Source of the DNA: Streptomyces endocoffeicus
GTDB lineage: Bacteria > Actinomycetota > Actinomycetes > Streptomycetales > Streptomycetaceae
Direction: 5' to 3'
NCBI RefSeq assembly: GCF_016741935.1
Contig: NZ_JAERRG010000002.1
Span: 558,001 to 622,000 of the forward strand
DNA length: 64,000 nucleotides
The position numbers were made by a program, and so were the translations under genes. Under the pieces are notes generated by a model. The model did no database searches, had not been told where the DNA came from, and saw nothing but the letters and a program-made list of their open reading frames with translations. Positions 1 to 9,905 of the stretch are shown here, one piece after another (position 1 is the stretch's first letter; each line of letters begins with the position of its first letter).

Positions 1-132
1 GACGTCCCCGAGGGCGGTATGGACCCCGCGCTCAAGGCGCTGCGGCTGACCGCCGAGTCCCCGGCGGGCCGCCGCAACCGCATCGTCACGGTGCTGGTCG
101 AGCCGGTCCGCGAAACCGCCGCGGCCGAGTAA
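1..132 (+). CDS. C-terminal end of a hemolysin/CorC-HlyC-type CBS-domain membrane protein (partial)
   Basis: The frame is open from the first base and stops with TAA at 130-132, so only the last 43 residues are present. The tail ends in the stretch RRNRIVTVLVEPVRE, which resembles the end of the CorC/HlyC transporter-associated domain of actinobacterial hemolysin-family proteins. That family is usually encoded just upstream of a deaminase-like gene and era, and both follow here. No domain can be checked because the body of the gene lies outside the window. The stop codon coincides with the start of a dispersed repeat. Confidence 0.5.
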   Translation, partial: DVPEGGMDPALKALRLTAESPAGRRNRIVTVLVEPVRETAAAE

Positions 133-260
133 GCGCTCCGCTGGAAGTGCCGCGATACGTCGTCGGCCGTCTGCGGCGCCGTCGTGGCTGGTCGCGCAGT
201 TCCCCGCGCCCCTTCGGGGCGCTCCCGAACCATAGCGGACTTCCCCCGACCTGCTTAGGC
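130..260. repeat. Dispersed intergenic repeat, copy A
   Basis: About 130 bp, running from the TAA stop to the sequence gacctgcttaggc, is closely similar to 46701-46857. Its core carries a compact hairpin, gcgcccc-ttc-ggggcgc, at 206-222, so it may act as a terminator or REP-like element. Copy B carries an extra module of about 26 bp. Sequences with the core ttccccgcgccccttcgggg are, from memory, widespread between Streptomyces genes. Confidence 0.7.
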
Positions 261-631
261 CGCGCACCTGCGGTGCGGCCTCTCCGGACCGGCCCCTTCC
301 CGCGCTCCCGCCGTACGCGCCGGGGCGCGGCACCCGCCCGCACGACGGCGGGCCGTCGCGCCCGCGCATCGCCAACGCGCGGGCCGCGCTGCGCCATCTG
401 GGTGGAATAGCCGTCCGCTCCCTGGCCCATCTGGCGTAGGCGCCCGCTTACTTGCAGATACCGACTGGTGGGTCGCCCATACCTCTGTCGGGGGACAGCC
501 GGCCTCTCTGCTTTGACGTAGACAGGTCGGCCGTATGGGCACCCCCGCACAGAGGCCAAGGCTCCGCGCGGCCTGCGCCGCGCGGAGCCGGGCGGCTCAT
601 CCCCCTGAGCTCAGGAAAGGGCGGCCCTGCC
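261..631. other. Gene-free leader region upstream of the Ig-domain gene
   Basis: No convincing gene is seen. The open frames here have no ribosome binding site and no recognisable product. A loosely sigma-70-like TTGACG at 513-518 lies upstream of the Ig-domain gene, but no good -10 follows, so no promoter is claimed. A GGAAAGG ribosome binding site sits at about 614-620. Confidence 0.5.
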
Positions 632-3607
632 ATGTCCACCACCACGGTGACCTCCACACCGAATCCGTCCGTCTTCGGTCAGTCCGTCACCTACACCGCC
701 ACCGTCACCGGTATCACCACCGGGACACCTCCGTGGGGCGACGTGACCTTCGTCATCGCCGGTGGCCCGACCATCGGCCCCGTGACGCTCACCCAAACCG
801 GGGTCGACTCCGGAACGGCCAGCGTGACCGACTCCACGCTCGCCGTCGGTTCCCATCTGGTCACGGCGAACTTCGCCAACTCCAGTGATCCTGTGGACAA
901 TTCATCCGGCACGACCATCCAGCAGGTCAACCAGGCGGCGACCACCACCACCGTCACCTTCGTGCCGCCCGCGCCCGTCTGCGGCGAGACCGTGACCCTG
1001 ACCGCCAGTGTGGCGGCGGTGCCCCCCGGCAGCGGCACCCCCACCGGTACGGTCACCTTCATCATCAGCGCGGACGGGCCCACGGTGACCGGGACCCTCG
1101 ACGCGGCCGGGAACGCGTCCGTCACCGTCCCCGCCCTGAGCGTGGGCACGCACCAGGTCGCCGCGTTCTACAACGGAGACGCCAACTTCGCCCCGTCCAA
1201 CTCGCCCTTGACACCGCTCACCATCAACCCGGCCGCCTCGACCACGACCCTCACCAGCTCCCCCGCCTCGCCGGTCTGCGGTGAGACGGTGACCCTGTGC
1301 GCCCAGGTCTCGGTCGTCGCGCCCGGCACCTGCACCCCGACGGGCACGGTGACGTTCGCCGTCGACGGTGTTCCGTTCGTCGTCGGCGCGATCGACGCGA
1401 GTGGCCAGGTGTGCGTGACGAACAGCAACATCCCGGTGGGGACACACACCGTGACGGCCACCTACAACGGCAATGGGAATGTCGCGGGCTCGACCGGCAC
1501 CGGCTCGGTCACGGTCGGTCAGGGAGCGTCGACGACGACGGTCTCGGTGTCCCCGGCCGCACCGGTCTGCGGTGAGTCGATCACCATCTGCGCCCAGGTG
1601 ACGGTGCAGCCGCCGAGCACCTGTACGCCCACGGGCACGGTGACCTTCGTGATCAACGGTACGAGCCTGACGGCCATGCTGGACGAGACCGGTCAGGCGT
1701 GCGTGACCACCAACCTGACCGCGGGGTCGTACACCGTGACGGCCGGCTACGGGGGCAGCACGGACATCGCGAGCTCCACCGGCACAGCGTCGTTCACCGT
1801 GGGCCAGGGCGTCTCGGGTATCTCGGCGAGCATCTCGCCCAGCCCGTCCGTCTGCGGTGAGCCGGTGACCATCTGCGCGGACGTGAGCGTCGCGCCGCCC
1901 AGCACATGTATCCCCACCGGGAACGTGACGTTCGCCGTCTCCGGTGGCCCGACCCTGACGGGCACGCTGGACGCGACCGGCCAGGCGTGCGTGACGACCA
2001 GCGCCATTCCGGTCGGTACCCACAGTGTGACCATCACCTACCCGGGCGACGGGGACGTCCTGGGCTCGACGACGACCCTCCCCCTGACGGTGAATCAGGC
2101 GTCCTCGACGACCTCGCTGACCATCACACCCCCCTCATCGTCGTGCGGCCAGTCGGTGACCCTGTGCGCGCAGGTGACCACGACGCCGCCCGGCACGTGC
2201 ACCCCGACCGGAACGGTGACGTTCGCGATCGCGGGTGGTCCGACTTTGACCGGGACGTTGAATGGCAGTGGTCAGGCGTGTGTGTCGACGGGTGTCATTC
2301 CGGTGGGCACGCATGCGGTGACGGCTACGTACGGGGGCAATACGGGTGTGGCGGGGTCTTCGGCGTCGGGCTCCGTCACTGTTGGCCAGGCGGCGTCCAC
2401 GACCGCGCTGACCATCACGCCCGTCTCCCCGGTGTGCGGCCAGTCGGTGACCTTGTGCGCGCAGGTGACCACGACGCCGCCGGGGACCTGTACGCCGACT
2501 GGGACGGTGACGTTCACGATCGCGGGTGGTCCGACTTTGACCGGGACGTTGAATGGCAGTGGTCAGGCGTGTGTGTCGACGAGTGCTATTCCGGTGGGCA
2601 CGCATGCGGTGACGGCTACGTACGGGGGCAATACGGGTGTGGCGGGGTCTTCGGCGTCGGGCTCCGTCACTGTTGGCCAGGCGGCGTCCACGACCGCGCT
2701 GACCATCACGCCCGTCTCCCCGGTGTGCGGCCAGTCGGTGACCTTGTGCGCGCAGGTGACCACGACGCCGCCGGGGACCTGTACCCCGACCGGGACGGTG
2801 ACGTTCACGATCGCGGGTGGTCCGACTTTGACCGGGACGCTGAACGGCAGTGGTCAGGCATGCGTGACGACCAGTGCTATTCCGGTGGGCACGCATTCGG
2901 TGACGGCTACGTACGCGGGCAATACGGGTGTGGCGGGGTCTTCGGCGTCCGGGTCCGTCACCGTCGGCCAGGCGAACACCACGACCACGCTCACCTCCTC
3001 GCCGAACCCGTCCACCCCCGGCCAGAACGTGACCTTCACCGCCACCGTGACCGCGGTGCCGCCGGCGACGGGCACCCCGACCGGGAACGTCACCTTCGTG
3101 ATCAGCGGCGGGCCCACCCTCATCGGCACGCTCAACGGCGCGGGACAGGCCACCGTCAGCACCAACACCCTCACCACCGGCGCGCACACGGTCACCGCCA
3201 CCTACGGCGGCGACACCTGCTTCGCCGGTTCCACCTCACCGACCATCACCCAGAACGTGGTCGCGGCGCCGACCGGGACCACCGTGACCGCCACCCCGGC
3301 CACCATCCGGCTGCGGATGAACGGCACGCTGATCATCCTGACCCTGAGCGCGACGCTGAGGGACGCGTCGAACAACCCGATCCCCGGCCAGACCCTCACC
3401 TTCGTCGCGAACTCCGCCCTGGGCCCGATCGTGCTGGGCAGCGCGGTCACCAACGCAAGCGGCACGGCGACGCTCAGCAATGTCACCGTCCCGCCGACGG
3501 TGCTCACCGCCTCGACGTACACCGCCTCCTTCGCGGGCGCTCCGGGCCTGAGCCCGTCGTCGGGCTCGGCCTCGCTGACCTTCCAGCCGTCGCCGATCCT
3601 CCCGTAA
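632..3607 (+). CDS. Tandem Ig-like (Big_3_5-type) repeat protein, cysteine-rich, no signal peptide
   Basis: The protein has 991 residues. ATG 632 is chosen because AGGAAAGG lies about 12 bp upstream. It is almost wholly built from about ten Ig-like domains of about 97 residues; each carries the PTGTVTF-type strand and the VGTHTVTATY-type closing strand of Big_3_5 repeats. Domains 3-8 each hold four cysteines in the pattern CGE..TLC, GTCTPTG and QACV; the flanking domains have fewer or none. The last domain, about residues 880-991, resembles an invasin-type Ig domain. There is no signal peptide, membrane segment or sorting signal, which is odd for a structural adhesin-like protein. It could leave the cell by a non-Sec route or by lysis. 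The function is unknown beyond the fold. A strong hairpin follows the stop. Confidence 0.8.
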   Translation: MSTTTVTSTPNPSVFGQSVTYTATVTGITTGTPPWGDVTFVIAGGPTIGPVTLTQTGVDSGTASVTDSTLAVGSHLVTANFANSSDPVDNSSGTTIQQVNQAATTTTVTFVPPAPVCGETVTLTASVAAVPPGSGTPTGTVTFIISADGPTVTGTLDAAGNASVTVPALSVGTHQVAAFYNGDANFAPSNSPLTPLTINPAASTTTLTSSPASPVCGETVTLCAQVSVVAPGTCTPTGTVTFAVDGVPFVVGAIDASGQVCVTNSNIPVGTHTVTATYNGNGNVAGSTGTGSVTVGQGASTTTVSVSPAAPVCGESITICAQVTVQPPSTCTPTGTVTFVINGTSLTAMLDETGQACVTTNLTAGSYTVTAGYGGSTDIASSTGTASFTVGQGVSGISASISPSPSVCGEPVTICADVSVAPPSTCIPTGNVTFAVSGGPTLTGTLDATGQACVTTSAIPVGTHSVTITYPGDGDVLGSTTTLPLTVNQASSTTSLTITPPSSSCGQSVTLCAQVTTTPPGTCTPTGTVTFAIAGGPTLTGTLNGSGQACVSTGVIPVGTHAVTATYGGNTGVAGSSASGSVTVGQAASTTALTITPVSPVCGQSVTLCAQVTTTPPGTCTPTGTVTFTIAGGPTLTGTLNGSGQACVSTSAIPVGTHAVTATYGGNTGVAGSSASGSVTVGQAASTTALTITPVSPVCGQSVTLCAQVTTTPPGTCTPTGTVTFTIAGGPTLTGTLNGSGQACVTTSAIPVGTHSVTATYAGNTGVAGSSASGSVTVGQANTTTTLTSSPNPSTPGQNVTFTATVTAVPPATGTPTGNVTFVISGGPTLIGTLNGAGQATVSTNTLTTGAHTVTATYGGDTCFAGSTSPTITQNVVAAPTGTTVTATPATIRLRMNGTLIILTLSATLRDASNNPIPGQTLTFVANSALGPIVLGSAVTNASGTATLSNVTVPPTVLTASTYTASFAGAPGLSPSSGSASLTFQPSPILP
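2101..2973 (+). repeat. Three 291-bp tandem repeats inside the Ig-domain gene
   Basis: Units start near 2101, 2392 and 2683. The second and third are nearly identical at DNA level over most of their length, and the last half of the first matches them too. The repeated part uses unusually many A/T-ending codons (ggt, act, ttg, aat) compared with the rest of the gene. This suggests recent unequal crossing-over or gene conversion, and copy number is likely to vary between strains. Confidence 0.85.
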
Positions 3608-3646
3608 GGAGCTGAGCGAACTCGCTCACCCGCACAACCGCGTATC

Positions 3647-3684
3647 GCCCGCGCCGGGCCGCCGCACCGCGGCCCGGCGCGGGC
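3647..3684 (+). terminator. Strong hairpin after the Ig-domain gene
   Basis: Perfect 16-bp arms at 3647-3662 and 3669-3684 surround a 6-nt loop. There is no clear T-run, as is usual in Streptomyces. Confidence 0.65.
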
Positions 3685-3739
3685 CGCCGTGTGCCCACCG
3701 GAGTCACCGCCGGTCAACGCCCCACATATGCTCATCCGC

Positions 3740-4090
3740 ATGAGCGAAGCAGCGCAGTTGGACCCCGAAGACCGCAAGATCATCACGCTGGCCCGCTCCG
3801 TGCGGGCCCGCAACTCCGTGCCGGAGGGCGCCGCCGTCCGCGACGAGACGGGGCGTACGTATGTGGCCGGGACCGTGGCCCTCGACTCGCTGAAGCTGAG
3901 CGCCCTCCAGACCGCCGTCGCCATGGCCGTGGCGAGCGGTGCCACGTCCCTGGAGGCCGCGGCCGTGGTGACCGACGCGGAGAGCGCCTCGGAGGACGAC
4001 CGCGCGGCCGTCCGGGACCTCGGCGGGGCCGGGACCCCGGTGCTGCTGGCGGGCCCCGACGGCACCCTGCGGGCCACGCTGGACGCCTGA
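3740..4090 (+). CDS. Cytidine-deaminase-fold protein lacking catalytic residues
   Basis: The protein has 116 residues. ATG 3740 (MSEAAQLDPEDRK) fits family starts; ATG 3728 is an in-frame alternative. The pattern around GRTYVAGTV and the following helix resembles bacterial cytidine deaminases, and proteins at this position before era are commonly annotated that way. The zinc site is absent: the helix that normally has C/H-A-E reads SALQTAV, the PCxxC motif is missing, and the protein has no cysteine at all. It is probably a non-catalytic paralogue with a structural or regulatory role. It ends 83 bp before era, in the same direction. Confidence 0.65.
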   Translation: MSEAAQLDPEDRKIITLARSVRARNSVPEGAAVRDETGRTYVAGTVALDSLKLSALQTAVAMAVASGATSLEAAAVVTDAESASEDDRAAVRDLGGAGTPVLLAGPDGTLRATLDA

Positions 4091-4173
4091 ACCGCCCCGC
4101 CCGCCCCCGGCGGGTCGTACGAGGCCGGGACGGCTGGTCCGAGCGGGTCGGGGCATCGGGGAGAATGGGGGCC

Positions 4174-5130
4174 ATGACTGCCGGTACCTCCCCGTCCCCG
4201 ACCGAGCAGCGGGAGACCCCGCACCGCTCGGGCTTCGCCTGCTTCGTCGGCCGCCCCAACGCGGGCAAGTCGACCCTGACCAACGCGCTGGTGGGGACGA
4301 AGGTCGCGATCACCTCGAACCGCCCGCAGACTACCCGCCACACCGTCCGCGGCATCGTGCACCGCCCCGACGCCCAGCTGGTGCTCGTCGACACCCCCGG
4401 TCTGCACAAGCCGCGCACCCTGCTCGGCGAGCGGCTCAACGATGTGGTGCGCACGACCTGGGCCGAGGTCGACGTCATCGGCTTCTGCCTGCCCGCCGAC
4501 CAGAAGCTGGGCCCCGGCGACCGCTATATCGCCACCGAGCTCGCGGGGATCAAGAAGACCCCCAAGGTCGCGATCGTCACCAAGACCGATCTGGTCGAGC
4601 CCGAGCAGCTGGCCCAGCAACTGATCGCCATCGACCGGCTCGGCAAGGAGCTGGGCCTCGAGTGGGCCGAGATCGTCCCGGTGTCGGCGGTCGGTGACCA
4701 GCAGGTGGATCTGCTGGCGGATCTGCTGGTCCCGCTGCTGCCCGAGGGCCCGACCCTCTACGCCGAGGGCGACCTTACGGATGAGCCCGAGCAGGTCATG
4801 GTGGCGGAGCTGATCCGGGAGGCCGCGCTGGAGGGCGTACGGGACGAACTGCCGCACTCCATCGCGGTGGTGGTGGAGGAGATGCTGCCCCGCGAGGGCC
4901 GCCCCGCGGACCGGCCGCTCCTGGACATCCACGCCAACCTCTACATCGAGCGGCCCAGCCAGAAGGGCATCATCATCGGCCCCAAGGGCCGCCGCCTGAA
5001 GGACGTGGGCACCAAGTCCCGCAAGCACATCGAGGCGCTGCTGGGTACGCCGGTCTTCCTCGATCTGCATGTGAAGGTGGCCAAGGACTGGCAGCGCGAC
5101 CCGAAGCAGTTGCGGAAGCTGGGGTTCTGA
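4174..5130 (+). CDS. era: GTPase Era
   Basis: The protein has 318 residues, normal for Era. It binds the 3' end of 16S rRNA and acts in 30S maturation. The P-loop GRPNAGKST is at about 26-34, the G3 motif DTPG follows, and G4 reads TKTD instead of the usual NKxD. A C-terminal KH domain carries GPKGRRLKDVG near residue 272. ATG 4174 is preferred over the in-frame ATG 4165 because the GGGGAGA element is correctly spaced only for 4174. The gene is followed by a convergent terminator. Confidence 0.97.
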   Translation: MTAGTSPSPTEQRETPHRSGFACFVGRPNAGKSTLTNALVGTKVAITSNRPQTTRHTVRGIVHRPDAQLVLVDTPGLHKPRTLLGERLNDVVRTTWAEVDVIGFCLPADQKLGPGDRYIATELAGIKKTPKVAIVTKTDLVEPEQLAQQLIAIDRLGKELGLEWAEIVPVSAVGDQQVDLLADLLVPLLPEGPTLYAEGDLTDEPEQVMVAELIREAALEGVRDELPHSIAVVVEEMLPREGRPADRPLLDIHANLYIERPSQKGIIIGPKGRRLKDVGTKSRKHIEALLGTPVFLDLHVKVAKDWQRDPKQLRKLGF

Positions 5131-5145
5131 GCGCGGCGCGTGGGC

Positions 5146-5169
5146 GGCCTCGGCGCATCCGCCGAGGCC
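5146..5169. terminator. Bidirectional terminator between era and the emfourin gene
   Basis: The perfect 10-bp stem ggcctcggcg/cgccgaggcc has a CATC loop and lies between convergent genes. Confidence 0.7.
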
Positions 5170-5251
5170 GTGTGCGCCGAGGCCGCGTGCGCCCCGTCCG
5201 CGTTGCCCCGGCCGCGTGCGCCCCAGCCGTGTTGCCCTGGCCGCGCGGCCC

Positions 5252-5518
5252 TTACGCGCCTTCCTTCAGTACCGCGCGGATCAGTTCCCGCTGGGCGTCG
5301 CTCAGCTGGGGATCCGCGGCGTGGATGGTGCGGCCGTCGACGGTGATCTCGTACTGGAAGCCGTCGGGGACGCCGCGGGGGGCCGTGGTGTGGCCGGTCT
5401 CGACGGCCTGGTGGGCCAGGGCGTCCAGATGGGTGGCGTCGGGCCGGCCGGTGGTGTCCAGCTCGGCCCGGCGCTCGATTCCGGCGAATCCGCCGGTGCG
5501 GGTGACGGAGATGCGCAT
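5252..5518 (-). CDS. Emfourin-like protealysin inhibitor
   Basis: An 88-residue protein starting MRISVTRTGGFAG. Short proteins with an N-terminal beta strand of this type and a central GFQYEITV strand match the emfourin family, cytosolic inhibitors of protealysin-type M4 metallopeptidases. The gene lies 27 bp downstream of, and in the same direction as, exactly such a protease, which is the known family arrangement. It probably inhibits that enzyme inside the cell. No signal peptide is present. Confidence 0.8.
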   Translation of the reverse strand: MRISVTRTGGFAGIERRAELDTTGRPDATHLDALAHQAVETGHTTAPRGVPDGFQYEITVDGRTIHAADPQLSDAQRELIRAVLKEGA

Positions 5519-5545
5519 GGCTCCATCACTACCCGATGGCGTGCC

Positions 5546-6682
5546 CTAGCGCGCGCCCACGTGAGCCCGCAGATCGGTGATGCCCACCCCGGCCCATGCC
5601 TCCCGCACCGCCGCCTGCTCCTCGCCCTCGCCGTAGCGGGCGTGTGCCGCGGCCACCGTGAGCTGGGCGAAGTCGGCGAACTCCGCGTCGGAGGCCAGAT
5701 CGCCGCCGGTCAGCACGTCGTACCAGATCTGCCCGGCGCGCTCCCAGGCGTTGCCCCCCAGGGCGGTGGCGGCCAGGTAGAAGGCGTGGTTGGGGATGCC
5801 GGAGTTGATGTGGACGCCGCCGTTGTCACGTGAGGTGTGGACGTAGTCGTCCATCGTGCCCGGCTGCGGGTCCTTGCCCAGCGCATCGTCGTCGTACGCC
5901 GTGCCCGGGGCCTTCAGCGAGCGCAGGGCCACCCCGGTGACCCGGTCCGTCAGCAGCCCCGCGCCGATCAGCCAGTCGGCCTCCTCGGCGCCGTGGCCGA
6001 GCACATGCTGCTTGACCAGGGAGCCGAAGACGTCGGACATCGACTCGTTGAGCGCCCCGGACTGGCCGAAGTACTCGAGGTTGGCGGTGTACTGCGTGAC
6101 GCCGTGGGTGAGCTCGTGGGCCATCACGTCGACCGGGATGGTGAAGTCCTGGAAGACCTCGCCGTCCCCGTCGCCGAAGACCATCTGCTCGCCGTCCCAG
6201 AAGGCGTTGTTGTAGTTCTCGCTGTAGTGGACGCTCGCGTTCAGCGGCAGCCCCGAGTCGTCGATCGAGCGCCGGCCGTACGCCTTGAGGAAGAGCTCGA
6301 AGGTCGCGCCGAGCCCGTCGTACGCGCGGTTCACCGAGTCGTCCCCGCTCGCCTGGTCGCCCTCGCCGCGGGTCTTCCGGCCCGGCAGCGAGGTCCGGTG
6401 CTGGGCGTCGTAGATGGTGCGCTCTGGCGTGTCGGAGGGCGCGGCCGCCCGCGCGGCCGGGATGACGCCGCGCACGGTGGTGATCCGGCGGCGGGTGCGC
6501 TGCAGGGCGTCGTGCTCGAGGGTGCGGCGGGCGGGATCGGCCAGCGACGCGTCCTCGGCGTGGGACAGCTTGTCCAGGACGTGCGGCGGCACGATCGTGC
6601 AGAAGGCGGTGTGGCGGTGACCGCGGGCGAGGCGGGCGAGGCGGGCGAGGCGGGCAAGGTGGGCATTGGCATTGGCGTCCAT
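5546..6682 (-). CDS. Protealysin-like M4 zinc metallopeptidase, leaderless
   Basis: The thermolysin-family signature is complete: zinc-binding HELTH, then NESMSDVFG with the third ligand Glu, and the catalytic His in GGVHINSGIPNHAFY. The short precursor region carries PPHVLDKL, matching the PPxxL motif of protealysin-type propeptides. There is no signal peptide, as in protealysins, which act in the cytoplasm or leave by unknown routes. The N-terminus holds a short HLARLARLARLARG repeat. I chose ATG 6682 (378 residues); an in-frame GTG at 6718 would add 12 residues, and neither start has a strong ribosome binding site. It probably forms an operon with the downstream emfourin gene. Confidence 0.9.
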   Translation of the reverse strand: MDANANAHLARLARLARLARGHRHTAFCTIVPPHVLDKLSHAEDASLADPARRTLEHDALQRTRRRITTVRGVIPAARAAAPSDTPERTIYDAQHRTSLPGRKTRGEGDQASGDDSVNRAYDGLGATFELFLKAYGRRSIDDSGLPLNASVHYSENYNNAFWDGEQMVFGDGDGEVFQDFTIPVDVMAHELTHGVTQYTANLEYFGQSGALNESMSDVFGSLVKQHVLGHGAEEADWLIGAGLLTDRVTGVALRSLKAPGTAYDDDALGKDPQPGTMDDYVHTSRDNGGVHINSGIPNHAFYLAATALGGNAWERAGQIWYDVLTGGDLASDAEFADFAQLTVAAAHARYGEGEEQAAVREAWAGVGITDLRAHVGAR

Positions 6683-6825
6683 GGCTGGCAATGTCGCATC
6701 GCGTGATGCCTGTGTCACGCCTTGCGGTCATGATTGCTGAAATCGAGTGGAAGATGTGTATTCCTCCGAAGCACATGCTTCGGTCCGCATAGTGATACGG
6801 GTCCGCCCCGCCCGCGCGTCTCGGT

Positions 6826-6831
6826 TAGGCT
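6826..6831 (+). promoter_or_regulatory. Probable -10 element (TAGGCT) of the leuL-leuA transcript
   Basis: TAGGCT lies 10 nt before the leuL ATG. The transcript would therefore start within a few bases of the leader start codon, and the leader would be nearly leaderless. No convincing -35 is seen. Confidence 0.5.
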
Positions 6832-6841
6832 GCTCCCCATC

Positions 6842-6889
6842 ATGCGTTTCGGGCTGCTTCTTCTTAGCTGCCGCGGCGAGGGCCTGTAG
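6842..6889 (+). CDS. leuL: leuA leader (attenuator) peptide
   Basis: A 15-codon reading frame, MRFGLLLLSCRGEGL. It carries four consecutive leucine codons (CTG CTT CTT CTT), three of them rare CTT codons in this GC-rich genome. It lies 128 bp upstream of leuA. Leader peptides of this form before leuA are known in Streptomyces. Ribosome stalling at the Leu codons when charged tRNA-Leu is scarce would control downstream RNA folding. Confidence 0.85.
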   Translation: MRFGLLLLSCRGEGL

Positions 6890-8829
<1,940 letters not shown>

Positions 8830-8927
8830 TCCTTTCGGATTTCTTCGGATTCCTTCAGGTGGGTAGGTGAACTTTCACCGGTCTGATCGGATGACTTCAT
8901 CACCCCGTTGACCTGGTCACCCACATG

Positions 8928-8959
8928 GGCCCCGTTCACCCCGCGAGGTGGGCGGGGCC
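8928..8959 (+). terminator. Hairpin downstream of leuA
   Basis: The stem ggccccgttcacc/ggtgggcggggcc has 13 bp, two of them G-U wobbles, with a 6-nt loop. It lies about 100 bp past the leuA stop. Confidence 0.55.
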
Positions 8960-8992
8960 TCGGGTTTGGCCTGTTGTCTCCGTTCGGGGTAC

Positions 8993-9020
8993 TGACGTCA
9001 CATCATGGATGTGGCTAGCA
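8993..9020 (+). promoter_or_regulatory. Sigma-70-like promoter for the TerB-like gene
   Basis: TGACGT at 8993-8998 and TAGCAT at 9015-9020 are 16 bp apart, about 45 bp upstream of the GTG start. Confidence 0.4.
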
Positions 9021-9065
9021 TCACGTCAACGCGGCAACGTGGCCGAAGCGTTATGGAGGTGTGAC

Positions 9066-9776
9066 GTGGTGCACCGGCGAGCCCGCCGTGACCGGGACCT
9101 GTGTGTGGTAGGCGTACGCACTCTGTGGCGGACCGTCGGCGATGGTGAGTTCTTCTGCCCCGAATGCGGAGGTGACCGCAACTACCGCCGCCGTACCGGC
9201 CGCCGTCGCATCGTGGTGCTCGGCCTGCCGGTACTGCCGCGCGGACCGGTCGCGCCCATCGTGGAATGCGCGGCCTGTGTCAGCCGCTACGGCACGGAGG
9301 TGCTCGACCACCCCACCACCACCCGCTTCTCCGCGATGCTCCGCGACGCGGTGCACACCGTGGCCCTCGCGGTCCTCGCCGCGGGCGGCACCGAGGCGAC
9401 GGCGGTCCGGCAGGTCGCGGTCGGCGCGGTGCGCGCCGCCGGGTTCGCCGACTGCAGCGAGGAGCAGCTGCTCGCGCTCATCGAGGCCCTCGCCGCCGAC
9501 ACCGGGCGGCTGCCGGGCGCGTGCGGTGAGCGGGACGGTCTGGACCCGTGCGGTACGGCGCTGGCCATCGAGCTGCACGAGGCCCTGGAGCCGCTGGCCC
9601 CGCATCTGGCCCCCACCGGCCGGGAGGCCATCCTCCTCCAGGGCGCCCGGATCGCCGTGGCCGACGGCCCGTACCGCCCGGCCGAGCGCGCGGTCCTGGA
9701 AACGGTCGGCCGGGCGTTGATGATCTGTCCCGACGACACGGCCCGCCTGCTCGCCGCCACCCGGGCGGCGTTCTGA
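9066..9776 (+). CDS. TerB-family protein with N-terminal zinc ribbon
   Basis: The protein has 236 residues. GTG 9066 is preceded by GGAGGT at a good distance. Residues about 22-70 contain CPEC and CAAC pairs that would form a zinc ribbon. The rest is helical and acidic, with the EEQLLALIEAL and ADGPYRPAERAVLE features of TerB-like (tellurite-resistance associated) domains. TerB-like domains bind metal and are linked to stress responses and membrane contacts in the family, but the exact role of this actinobacterial type is unknown. No partner genes of a ter operon lie nearby. Confidence 0.7.
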   Translation: MVHRRARRDRDLCVVGVRTLWRTVGDGEFFCPECGGDRNYRRRTGRRRIVVLGLPVLPRGPVAPIVECAACVSRYGTEVLDHPTTTRFSAMLRDAVHTVALAVLAAGGTEATAVRQVAVGAVRAAGFADCSEEQLLALIEALAADTGRLPGACGERDGLDPCGTALAIELHEALEPLAPHLAPTGREAILLQGARIAVADGPYRPAERAVLETVGRALMICPDDTARLLAATRAAF

Positions 9777-9905
9777 GCGGAGGGCTCCGGTCCGCCCCGC
9801 GTACTCCCCAGGGAGTAATCGCCCCCTCCTCGCCCCCGGCGTAGTAGCCGCCATGTCCGTCGCCGGCGCGACGTATCGGCGTCTTGGCGCCGGAAGTCTG
9901 GGGGC

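Noticed and set aside
1906..3615. 569-codon plus-strand frame in the Ig-repeat gene
   Set aside because: Alternate frame of the repeats; translation is His/Asp/Arg/Gly-rich noise, repeated as the DNA is.
3202..5070. 622-codon minus-strand open frame across era
   Set aside because: Covers three good plus-strand genes and the terminator at 3647; no recognisable protein.
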